Source of the DNA: Lachnospiraceae bacterium
GTDB lineage: Bacteria; Bacillota; Clostridia; Lachnospirales; Lachnospiraceae
Direction: 5' to 3'
DNA length: 64,000 bases
Assembly (NCBI GenBank): GCA_024687305.1
Contig: JAILEQ010000073.1
Span: forward strand, 17,144 to 81,143
Shown: positions 9,033 through 16,525 of the stretch, piece by piece
How positions within the stretch are numbered: position 1 is the first letter of the stretch
Layout of the letters: each line of letters begins with the position of its first letter
The notes under the pieces: model-generated
What the model was told of the DNA's origin: nothing
Database searches by the model: none
Seen by the model: only the letters and a program-made list of their open reading frames with translations
Program-made: the position numbers and the translations under genes

Positions 9033-9983
9033 ATGCCCCCTTACATAAATAACGATAAAAACAACTATGATAATTTCAATTCGGTAAATTCCGACTATCG
9101 CGAACGTCTTATCGCGGCCAACAGCGAAGAGCATGTTACGTTTATGTCCAATTCGCTCCATCGCATATGGTTAAACGACCTTCCGGTAGGTTTTAATTCT
9201 CATTGGCATTCCGCTCTTGAGATAATAGTCCCGATGGAAAACTGGTACGATGCCATAATAGGTTCCTCAGAATATCATCTTGAGCCCGGTCATATCTTTA
9301 TCATTCCTCCCGGAGAGGTTCATGAACTTATGGCTCCCGATTCGGGAAAAAGATTTATCTTCCTTATGAACATTTCCATAATAAGCAAGATCAGCGGATT
9401 TGCCGGCATACAGTCATTGCTGACGCACCCTCTTCATATCACAAAAGAAACATATCCGCTTGTATACGACGATATTTATCAGATACTTGTCCAGATCCGC
9501 AACGAATATTTCCAAAACAGCGAATATTCCGAGCTCGTCATCCAGGCAAGGCTTATCGATATGTTTGTAAAACTTGCGGAAAATCACATTCATGCCGAAG
9601 AACTCTTCCCGACCGTCAAGCCCTACAAGCAAAAAGAATATGTTCAGAAGTTCAACCAGACTCTGGAATATATCGATTCACATTATACCGAAGACATCAG
9701 TCTCGATACGATAGCCAATCAGGCAGGATTTTCCAAATTCCATTTTTCGAGACTGTTCAAGATCTATACAAACTATACATTCTGCGACTATCTTTGCTAC
9801 AGGCGTATAAAGGCAGCCGAAGAACTGCTGGCCATACCCGATCACTCGATAACGGACGTGGCTATGCAGGCAGGTTTCTCGAGCATTTCCACGTTCAACC
9901 GTCTGTTCAAGCAGCACAAAGGCTGTACTCCGAGCGAATACCGTTCAAAGCACACAGTCGCCGGTTACAGAAACTCACTGTAA
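9033..9983 (+). CDS. AraC family transcriptional regulator with cupin sensor domain
   Basis: The 316-aa protein has an N-terminal cupin-like ligand domain (about residues 45-130; HWHSALEIIVPM and LEPGHIFIIPPGEVHEL). The C-terminal AraC DNA-binding domain (about 205-305) has two helix-turn-helix units: ISLDTIANQAGFSKFHFSRL, then TDVAMQAGFSSISTFNRLFK ending in PSEYR. Such proteins bind a sugar through the cupin and activate nearby operons. It is the only plus-strand gene recognised and is divergent from the importer operon, so that operon is the likely target. It may also act on the GH genes downstream. The ligand is unknown. Confidence 0.93.
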   Translation: MPPYINNDKNNYDNFNSVNSDYRERLIAANSEEHVTFMSNSLHRIWLNDLPVGFNSHWHSALEIIVPMENWYDAIIGSSEYHLEPGHIFIIPPGEVHELMAPDSGKRFIFLMNISIISKISGFAGIQSLLTHPLHITKETYPLVYDDIYQILVQIRNEYFQNSEYSELVIQARLIDMFVKLAENHIHAEELFPTVKPYKQKEYVQKFNQTLEYIDSHYTEDISLDTIANQAGFSKFHFSRLFKIYTNYTFCDYLCYRRIKAAEELLAIPDHSITDVAMQAGFSSISTFNRLFKQHKGCTPSEYRSKHTVAGYRNSL

Positions 9984-10041
9984 ACAATTAAACAAAGCCA
10001 AGGCATTCGCCTTCCGCTCGATTTATACACCGTTGTAATAC

Positions 10042-10069
10042 AAAAAAGTACGCTCTCGCGTACTTTTTT
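10042..10069. terminator. Bidirectional intrinsic terminator between convergent genes
   Basis: A 12-bp perfect stem (AAAAAAGTACGC pairing with GCGTACTTTTTT) closes a TCTC loop. It has a T-run on each strand. It lies between the AraC gene (ends 9983, +) and the GH43 gene (ends 10077, -) and can stop transcription from both sides. Confidence 0.8.
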
Positions 10070-10076
10070 ATGTTTT

Positions 10077-11624
10077 CTACTGTTCATAATGATACTTGAA
10101 ATCCGTAAATACCGCTTCTCCGCCGGCCTCTCTTGTCGAGAACATGAAAAGCCCGAATCTGCATCCGGTAAAGTGGTCAAGTCTGAAATATAATTTGTGC
10201 GAATTGCCCACTTTAGCCATTCTGCCGTCTTTTAGCCAAAAGAAATCAAGTTTGTCGACCATGTTTTCAAACGAAGGTTTGAGACATAGCGTTAATTTCG
10301 GCTCCGTAAGTCTTATCTTTTCGACCATCTTGCCGGGGAGATAATCGCCTCCGGAAGTGCCGATCTTAAACGAAGGATCTTCTTTTATTCGTTCAACCTT
10401 CATAAGATAGTAAACTCCGGCGTTCATTGTTATCCCAAGAAACGCATATTCACCCTGAAGCGCGCACAATCCTGCGACATCGCCTTCTTTTATCTTTGAG
10501 GCATCAACCGTGACCTCCGCTTCACACCTTGGCCACATCATCCTCTGAGTAAGAGTGTTCCTGGCCATCGTAAGGTTTGAGCTTATGCTGCCCGTTCTGA
10601 GTACGAGTCCGCCCTCTTCTTTTACTTCCCAGAGCGAATTGTCGGGACAATGGTTCCACTCCCATTGAGGCTTCAATCTGTAAGGCACTCCCGGCTGAGG
10701 TTTAAAATCATCCGATGTATATAAAGGTTCGTATCTGTAATACGGACGACTTCCGACTACGTTAAACGACTTGGGAACCTTACCGTTGGTGCCGAACACC
10801 GGAAGATCGTTCTCCCAGGTTATCGGAACAAGTATCGGGATACGTCCGACCGCACCGCTGTCCTGGAAAAGCATCGCATACCACTTTCCGTTCGGAGTGT
10901 CGACTATGCCTCCCTGAGCCACGCCCTGTCCGTCAAGACCTCTGTCATCAGAAAATACGTCTTTTCCTTTATATTCTCCGTCAACGGTATCCGAAACAAA
11001 TACCGCCTCGGTCCTCATCATTCCTTTAGGCCAATGTATAAAGAAAATGTAATACTTTCCGTTTATCTTATAAAAGTGAGATCCTTCGTAGCCGAGTCCT
11101 TCGAAACCTTCGGGTTCTTTTACGATGAGCTTATGGATTCCTCCGGGCAAAGGTGCAGTCAGATCTTTTTTTAGTTCGGTAAGATATATCTCTTTGTTGC
11201 CGTATACGATATAAACTTTTCCATCGTCGTCAAACAAAAGCGAACAATCATGATAATAGCCTTCTATCGTCCTCTTCTCCCACGGGCCCTCGACATTTGC
11301 GGAGACAAAAAGATATGTGGTCTGAGTATAGTGACTTACAAAGGCGCAATAAAACTTTCCGTCATGGTAGCGAAGCGTAGGAGCCCACATCCCGCCGGCA
11401 TAGTTGGTGCGTTCATTTTCGAGCCTTTCTTCCGGAATGTCATCCAGGACATCGAAAAGATATGAAGCTATCTCCCAATTTACAAGGTCATACGATCTGA
11501 GTATGGCGCCTCCCGGCGAAAAATACATCGTCGTACTTGCCATGTAATATACATCTCCGACTCTTATCACATCGGGATCGGGATAATCGCATTTGGTTAT
11601 CGGATTGATCTCTGTCAATGGCAT
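10077..11624 (-). CDS. Glycoside hydrolase family 43 (beta-xylosidase/arabinofuranosidase-like)
   Basis: The 515-aa protein has no signal peptide, so it should act in the cytoplasm. The N-terminal five-bladed GH43 propeller (about residues 8-320) carries the three expected acidic residues: Asp16 in DYPDPD (base), Asp126 in YHDCSLLFDDDG (pKa modulator) and Glu180 in YEGSHFYKING (acid). A C-terminal concanavalin-like module follows (about 325-515), as in many beta-xylosidases. The ribosome site is ACGGAG. It lies 18 bp after the SGNH gene and probably shares its transcript. With GH8 and an esterase nearby it should trim xylo- or arabinoxylo-oligosaccharides. GH43 specificity varies, so the exact bond is not certain. 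Confidence 0.9.
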   Translation of the reverse strand: MPLTEINPITKCDYPDPDVIRVGDVYYMASTTMYFSPGGAILRSYDLVNWEIASYLFDVLDDIPEERLENERTNYAGGMWAPTLRYHDGKFYCAFVSHYTQTTYLFVSANVEGPWEKRTIEGYYHDCSLLFDDDGKVYIVYGNKEIYLTELKKDLTAPLPGGIHKLIVKEPEGFEGLGYEGSHFYKINGKYYIFFIHWPKGMMRTEAVFVSDTVDGEYKGKDVFSDDRGLDGQGVAQGGIVDTPNGKWYAMLFQDSGAVGRIPILVPITWENDLPVFGTNGKVPKSFNVVGSRPYYRYEPLYTSDDFKPQPGVPYRLKPQWEWNHCPDNSLWEVKEEGGLVLRTGSISSNLTMARNTLTQRMMWPRCEAEVTVDASKIKEGDVAGLCALQGEYAFLGITMNAGVYYLMKVERIKEDPSFKIGTSGGDYLPGKMVEKIRLTEPKLTLCLKPSFENMVDKLDFFWLKDGRMAKVGNSHKLYFRLDHFTGCRFGLFMFSTREAGGEAVFTDFKYHYEQ

Positions 11625-11642
11625 TTTCTTTCTCCGTAACGG

Positions 11643-13349
11643 TTATTTCACTACCGCAAATCCTAAAATCGTAAATTTCTTTGAATGATCGTCGAGTCTT
11701 ACTTCGACATGATGTTTCGAGGCTTTTTCTTCTTCGAATACTATCAGAGCATTGGCATGCGTCCAGCCGACAATGTGAGGATCGATCGTTATCTTCTCCT
11801 CGCCGTCCGCATAAACTTTTGCACTCGTAAACGAAGGAGATGCGGTGTCCATATATACGATCATGAGTGCTTTACAGCAAACGTCCACCGCAAACGGCTT
11901 ATCCGATCCGCCGTCATGCATCCAGTTGTTGGGGAACTCTTTCGATCCAAAGAGGTCCATCTTTCTCTCGGCATAATGTATCTCGTCGGAATCTTTTGTA
12001 AAATCGGCACAATCTATGACCGCTCCGACCGTATTGACCTTGCGGTCAAAGAAAACAATATCTTCGAACTGATCGCCTATCGGGGCGGCGATCTTTTTTA
12101 TATCCGTATCTTCTCCGCCACTTAAACGATCGGCTTCATTGAACATATTCATAAGGCAGTCGGCCATTATACGATGTCCCGTATTTGTAGGGTGGTAGCA
12201 ATCATAGAAGAAAGCGAGTTTCGATACCACTCTGCCTTCTCCGGCTTTCAGATAAAACTGGGGAGTAACGCATTCTTTAACGCTCACGGTAGGAAGATCG
12301 TAAGCTTTACCGACCGGAAGAAGTCTTTCCTGAAGGTTGTAATCATCCTGGAACACCGAGAAAAGAAGCACTACCGCGGGATTGCCCGGTCCGTTGTATA
12401 TCTTTCTTACCAAAGAATCGTAGCATCGACCCTCCGTCTCATCTCCGGCATCGTTTACCGCAAATTCGACCACTACAAGATCGGGCACGTTCTTTCCGTA
12501 TTCAAGAACATCCATCTCATATCTTGTAAGACCGAGTTCCGAAGGGGTTCCTCCAAGACCTGCCTTTACATATTTAACGTTTGTGTCGTACTCCACTCCC
12601 GCAATATCGCAAAAGCCCTCATACGCCTTTCTGGCGTAACAGTTGGCATTGATCGGAATGGCGCCGGCACCCTGGGTTATCGAACCGCCTATGAATGCAA
12701 CACACGTATCTTTGCCGGCTCTTGCCTTTTCGATGGCTCTCTTTACTCTGTAAGTATTGCCTTTTATCATAAGCGACCGCTTTATTATCGCTTTATAGGC
12801 TTCGGAAGAAAAATCGACAACTTCTTCCTCGGCAGGCTCCGGAGCAGTGAATCCGTCGTTCAAATAAAATCTTACGGATGCTTTTGCTGCGATACCCGGT
12901 CTCGAGAATTCAAATCTTATCTGTCCGGGAATGTTATCATCGTCGGACCACTCAACTTCATCAAGATTGATGAGTATCTCCGATCCGTCACCCTTTACGG
13001 TCTTTCGTATCGTGGTGCCTGAAACGTAAGGATCGGTGTGACCGTACATCTGAAAGCAGAAGTCGACATATTCATTTAAGTCTTCGGCTTCTACCGAGAC
13101 ACCGATCTGACGCACAAGCTTTTTAAAGCCTTCCGTGCTTCCGAGAAGTTTTAAGATCTCTTCATCTTCTATATTTCCGACAAGGCGTGCGCTGCTCTCA
13201 AGTCTTCCGTCGCTTTCGTAGATCGGCTGCATACCTTTCCCGCCCGGCCATTGCTGGGCAAAAATATCTTTCCCCCGCATTATAAAAAACGAGGCGCCCT
13301 TTTTGATCGGATCTTTGGGCGCTTTCGGCTGTAAACTGATATCTGTCAT
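11643..13349 (-). CDS. SGNH/GDSL-type hydrolase, probable carbohydrate esterase
   Basis: The start is set at the ATG at 13347-13349 because ATGGAGGG lies 8 bp upstream; a frame start at 13379 has no ribosome site. The product is 568 aa without a signal peptide. The SGNH core lies at about residues 200-430. Block I reads FIGGSITQG (Ser223), a later block has EFAVNDAGD (block III Asn), and the final block is DCYHPTNTGH with the Asp and His. A beta-rich N-terminal module precedes it and a beta-rich tail follows. The family deacetylates sugars, among other substrates. Lying between GH43 and GH8 genes, it is likely to remove acetyl groups from xylo-oligosaccharides, which is inference from context. 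Confidence 0.85.
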   Translation of the reverse strand: MTDISLQPKAPKDPIKKGASFFIMRGKDIFAQQWPGGKGMQPIYESDGRLESSARLVGNIEDEEILKLLGSTEGFKKLVRQIGVSVEAEDLNEYVDFCFQMYGHTDPYVSGTTIRKTVKGDGSEILINLDEVEWSDDDNIPGQIRFEFSRPGIAAKASVRFYLNDGFTAPEPAEEEVVDFSSEAYKAIIKRSLMIKGNTYRVKRAIEKARAGKDTCVAFIGGSITQGAGAIPINANCYARKAYEGFCDIAGVEYDTNVKYVKAGLGGTPSELGLTRYEMDVLEYGKNVPDLVVVEFAVNDAGDETEGRCYDSLVRKIYNGPGNPAVVLLFSVFQDDYNLQERLLPVGKAYDLPTVSVKECVTPQFYLKAGEGRVVSKLAFFYDCYHPTNTGHRIMADCLMNMFNEADRLSGGEDTDIKKIAAPIGDQFEDIVFFDRKVNTVGAVIDCADFTKDSDEIHYAERKMDLFGSKEFPNNWMHDGGSDKPFAVDVCCKALMIVYMDTASPSFTSAKVYADGEEKITIDPHIVGWTHANALIVFEEEKASKHHVEVRLDDHSKKFTILGFAVVK

Positions 13350-13386
13350 AATGCTAACCCTCCATATTAAAATAATCATAAAAAAA

Positions 13387-13414
13387 CAAGCGATAGTTTT
13401 CTTCCTATCGCTTG
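13387..13414 (-). terminator. Intrinsic terminator after the GH8 gene
   Basis: Read on the minus strand, a 10-bp stem (CAAGCGATAG with CTATCGCTTG, 8-nt loop) is followed directly by seven T (13386-13380). It lies 37 bp after the GH8 stop codon and only about 30 bp before the SGNH start. It may be the end of the whole fla/che transcript, since no terminator was seen before the GH8 gene. Confidence 0.82.
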
Positions 13415-13427
13415 CCGTAATTTAAGC

Positions 13428-13455
13428 ATTTTATGCTAATAAAACTCTGTTTCAA
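13428..13455 (-). promoter_or_regulatory. Candidate promoter for the SGNH-GH43 pair
   Basis: TTGAAA at 13450-13455 and TAAAAT at 13428-13433 have a 16-bp spacer on the minus strand. The -35 overlaps the GH8 stop codon. Transcription would begin just before the terminator hairpin at 13387-13414, so that hairpin would lie in the leader and could act as an attenuator. Confidence 0.4.
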
Positions 13456-14588
13456 TATTTTTTGTAATTTCCGCTTAATGCAAGAAATGCAAAGAAGTAA
13501 AGACAGTTATCGTAATATCTGCGTTCTCCCTTTCTAAGCGGAGTGTTCCAAAACGTTGTAAGCCATTCTTTTGAAAGATCCGTAATTCCGGTAACGGCTG
13601 CGGTCTCGGCTACGGTAGCCAGTATACCCACGGGATGAAGTGCCTTGTTACCCGCGTATTCGTCTCCCGTGCGAGTTCCGTCTATTTCGTAAATCCCAAA
13701 ATCATCTGCTCTCAGATCGCCAATAAGTGCTTTCTGTATCTTTTCGCACATCCGGTACTGGCCAAGATCCTCACCGCCCCAAATATGATCGAGAGAAATA
13801 TTGGCCGCCGTTCTGTAGGCATCCGAGTAAAACCAGTCATGGCGCATATCCATCCAAGGCAAAGGCTTTTGAAGGGGACGTCCGTCGAATTCGGCATACT
13901 CAGCCGAAAAACCGGTAACCGGATGACAGGCCTTTACAAGATATTCACGACTTTCTCTCGCCGCCTCTTTAAAGAACTCTCTGTCTTCTTCATATGCACG
14001 AAGTGCAAAAATATCGTAGAAATGAGGAAGATGATATGAAGGATCGGTTACGGGAACGCCCGGAATAAATAATATCTGATGATTGTCAAGGTTAAACATG
14101 GGAGCGCCTTCACGTTCCTTACTTCCCTTATGGATCATTGCGGAAAGGATCTTCCTTGCCTCTTCGGAATAATTAAAAATGCCTTCACCGTCTCCCCATC
14201 TTGCCGAAGCAAAGAAAAGTGCCATAGCGTAGTACTCTTCTCCGTCGGGAGCAGGTCCGTTTGAGTTCGGTGTTCCGTCAGTCTTGCACGACCACGCGAA
14301 ATAACCTTCGCCCCAGCCTTCCGTCATATACATATATGTTTTCGACCATTTCCAGATGCGGTCGAACTGTTCTTTCATATCAAGCTGTACGCATAACATC
14401 ATGCCGTAACTCATGCCTTCGGTTCTTGCATCGTAGTTGCCGGTGTCCATGATATATCCCATGTCTTCACCTGCATCAAAATAAACTTTATCTTCACCGA
14501 AGAAATATTCCTGCCTGATCTCTTCAAGCCTTTTTTGAGTCTGCTCGTCGGTTATGCCGATCTCGTTAAAATAATTCTTATAATTCAT
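13452..14588 (-). CDS. GH8 reducing-end xylose-releasing exo-oligoxylanase (Rex)
   Basis: The 378-aa protein closely matches the Rex group of GH8 (EC 3.2.1.156). The general acid lies in ARTEGMSYGMM (Glu57) and the base Asp in YSDAYR (about Asp256). The ALHPVG motif carries the histidine associated with reducing-end selectivity. NTP-RKGERRYYDNCLYFFA-like C-terminal motifs are also present. There is no signal peptide. It releases xylose from the reducing end of short xylo-oligosaccharides in the cytoplasm. The ATG at 14586-14588 is used. A GTG at 14609 would add seven residues and has a weak AAGG site, so the start is uncertain. It lies 33 bp after the last flagellar-operon gene with no terminator seen between them. 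Confidence 0.93.
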   Translation of the reverse strand: MNYKNYFNEIGITDEQTQKRLEEIRQEYFFGEDKVYFDAGEDMGYIMDTGNYDARTEGMSYGMMLCVQLDMKEQFDRIWKWSKTYMYMTEGWGEGYFAWSCKTDGTPNSNGPAPDGEEYYAMALFFASARWGDGEGIFNYSEEARKILSAMIHKGSKEREGAPMFNLDNHQILFIPGVPVTDPSYHLPHFYDIFALRAYEEDREFFKEAARESREYLVKACHPVTGFSAEYAEFDGRPLQKPLPWMDMRHDWFYSDAYRTAANISLDHIWGGEDLGQYRMCEKIQKALIGDLRADDFGIYEIDGTRTGDEYAGNKALHPVGILATVAETAAVTGITDLSKEWLTTFWNTPLRKGERRYYDNCLYFFAFLALSGNYKKY

Positions 14589-14621
14589 ATACTCACCATT
14601 ATGGGTCACCCATCGCCTTAG

Positions 14622-15311
14622 TTAATTTTTTCGTGTGATAACACGCGCTATTTCATCAAAATCCATGCCGTATTCGATATTGTACGTTCCGACACTTATA
14701 ACCTTGTCATATCCGTTGTCGCATAAATACTTATCAAACTCGACTGCGGATTCGACAAGACCGGCTTCGTATATCCTTCTTGCAACGCTTACGGAACTGT
14801 CGCCTCTGATCACTGTGATCACAACTCCGTCTTCGCCCGGAATAAAGCCTTTTTCATCCGAAGGAAGCGGATTGATCGAGGGAGGGGTTACTTCCTCTTT
14901 CTCATTTGCGTCCTCGGTGATATCTTTGTTCAAAGATTCCTTTTCTTCTTTTGTTTCATTGCTGTTGCTTTCGTTTACGATCGGCGGAACCGTTTCTTTA
15001 TCCGGTTCGATAAATGCAGGTACTTTATCCGTATCGTCGGTTTTTACAGCGGTATCTTCTTTTTTACCCGCATCGGTCGCCGGGGAAGTTTCGGCTTTAT
15101 CATCCGTAGTCTGCGCCTCTTTTACGGATGACTCGGTCTCCTTCTCCTTATTTGCCGAATCGGTAAGTATTGACGATTCGGTCATACCGAGTTCGGCCGC
15201 GCGCTTTTTGATTTGGGCATCGCTTAACCTCTCTTTGGAACTAAATCCCAGAACAAGCGCTGCCAAAATAAGTCCCGCGCCTATACCGCGGGAGTAAGAT
15301 TTCAGATTCAT
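14622..15311 (-). CDS. Membrane-anchored protein with MltG-like C-terminal domain
   Basis: The start is placed at the ATG at 15309-15311, preceded by AAAGGA; an upstream start at 15338 would overlap the previous gene. The product is 229 aa. It has one N-terminal hydrophobic helix (about residues 9-24), then a low-complexity acidic linker rich in Glu, Lys, Thr and Ser (about 35-145). The C-terminal domain (about 150-229; GDSSVSVARRIYEAGLVES and VGTYNIEYGMDFDEIARVI) resembles the LysM-like N-terminal domain of MltG without its catalytic part. It is the last recognisable gene of the flagellar operon. A wall-related role near the basal body is a guess. Confidence 0.7.
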   Translation of the reverse strand: MNLKSYSRGIGAGLILAALVLGFSSKERLSDAQIKKRAAELGMTESSILTDSANKEKETESSVKEAQTTDDKAETSPATDAGKKEDTAVKTDDTDKVPAFIEPDKETVPPIVNESNSNETKEEKESLNKDITEDANEKEEVTPPSINPLPSDEKGFIPGEDGVVITVIRGDSSVSVARRIYEAGLVESAVEFDKYLCDNGYDKVISVGTYNIEYGMDFDEIARVITRKN

Positions 15312-15321
15312 AAAATATCCT

Positions 15322-16173
15322 TTACTTCTTATTGGCAAAAAGATCGATCACAAGTTTGACTTCTCCGACACCGAGTCCGAGTTCCTTGGCGATAGCCATG
15401 TTTGACTTGCCTTCTTCGTGCATCTTTCTTATCTGATCGTTCTTGTTTTTGCGGCTTTCGTTGTCCCTGTCAAAATACAGTTCGACTTCGGGACTTTTAT
15501 CTGTACCGGGACTGTCATCATTGTCAGATACATTCATCCTCGGTGCACCTACAGTCTTACCGGTAACAGGCTTCTTAACTGTCCTTTTTGCGGAAACTTT
15601 CTGAGGTTTTAACGGAACAAATTCAGGTTCTTCGGGTTTGGATGCATCCGGTGCATCTGCCTCAGCTGCCGAGACATTTGATAACAGATCGTTCGTGAAC
15701 TCGGCTTTTTTGCTAAGTTCTTCGTCTTTTACTTTAAGTATCTCTTCTTTGACTTCAAGCTGTCTGTTCTTTTCTTTCAGCTCTTCATCTTTGATCTTCA
15801 GAGCTTCATCCGAGTTTTTAAGCTTTTCGCCCTTGTCGTTTAACATATCATAAAGGAAGACCGCTTCCTTATGATTGTCGTTGATACGTTTAAGTACCGT
15901 CTCGGAATATTCATCCACAGCCATTATCTTTTCGTTGGAAAGCTTCTCAAGCTGCCTTTCCGTTTTTTCAACGGAATAGTTAACGGTCTCGTCAACTATC
16001 TCTTCGATGCGTTCTTTTGCGTTTGAAACTTCGCGCTCGACCATTTCCTTAATGACTTTTTCGTCGATCTTCTGACTGTCTTTATCTTCCTTTTTTCTTG
16101 AATCCGGCAGAAAGAACGATGCCACAATAAACACCACTCCGACTGCCAGCAAAACTATTGACGCTGTGCTCAT
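15322..16173 (-). CDS. Membrane-anchored coiled-coil protein with C-terminal HTH-like motif (DUF6115-like)
   Basis: The 283-aa protein has an N-terminal transmembrane helix (residues 2-21). A long charged coiled coil follows (about 30-165; repeated KDEELK and NRQLEVKEEIL heptads), then a Pro/Lys-rich linker. The C-terminus has a compact helix-turn-helix-like element (about 245-280; IRKMHEEGKSNMAIAKELGL, then GVGEVKLVIDLF). This matches a family found in clostridial flagellar operons that I recall as DUF6115. AAGGTGAAGG precedes the ATG. A membrane-tethered protein with an HTH-like end could link assembly to another process, but its function is unknown. Confidence 0.7.
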   Translation of the reverse strand: MSTASIVLLAVGVVFIVASFFLPDSRKKEDKDSQKIDEKVIKEMVEREVSNAKERIEEIVDETVNYSVEKTERQLEKLSNEKIMAVDEYSETVLKRINDNHKEAVFLYDMLNDKGEKLKNSDEALKIKDEELKEKNRQLEVKEEILKVKDEELSKKAEFTNDLLSNVSAAEADAPDASKPEEPEFVPLKPQKVSAKRTVKKPVTGKTVGAPRMNVSDNDDSPGTDKSPEVELYFDRDNESRKNKNDQIRKMHEEGKSNMAIAKELGLGVGEVKLVIDLFANKK

Positions 16174-16184
16174 CCTTCACCTTA

Positions 16185-16514
16185 TCAAATACGGATGTCA
16201 AATGACCCGGGTCGGCCTTTTACCACAACCTTCCCTTCTTTATCATTGTCGTGATCTCCGTGTTCTTTTTTTCTTTGTCCGCCATCCCCGCTGTATTCGT
16301 TCGAACCCTTCTCTCTGGCATCAAAACGCTTTTGATTGTTCGATGTCTCATCGGTTCTTACGATCGCATTGGATTTGTTGTCCGTTTCATCTTTCATGTG
16401 CTGGACAAAACTTGCCTGATCCGATGTGATCTTCGAATCCTCGGCCTGGCGTTGTATTGCGAAATCCTGTACTCTCGTGATCGAGCCCTGGAGCTCAAGA
16501 GGACCAATTGCCAT
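16185..16514 (-). CDS. Small hydrophilic protein of unknown function in the flagellar operon
   Basis: The 109-aa protein has no membrane segment. Residues 1-20 (MAIGPLELQGSITRVQDFA) are moderately hydrophobic. The rest is very polar, with Asp/Lys/Gly-rich stretches, and looks disordered. GGGGGTAGGGT before the ATG is a strong ribosome site. It sits 11 bp after the FapA-like gene and 11 bp before the coiled-coil gene. Position and good ribosome site support a real gene. The N-terminal motif resembles small proteins I recall at this position in other Lachnospiraceae flagellar operons. No function is assigned. Confidence 0.65.
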   Translation of the reverse strand: MAIGPLELQGSITRVQDFAIQRQAEDSKITSDQASFVQHMKDETDNKSNAIVRTDETSNNQKRFDAREKGSNEYSGDGGQRKKEHGDHDNDKEGKVVVKGRPGSFDIRI

Positions 16515-16525
16515 ACCCTACCCCC

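Noticed and set aside
12174..13022. A 282-codon plus-strand frame opposite the SGNH gene
   Set aside because: No recognisable motif or ribosome site. The minus-strand frame has all SGNH blocks.
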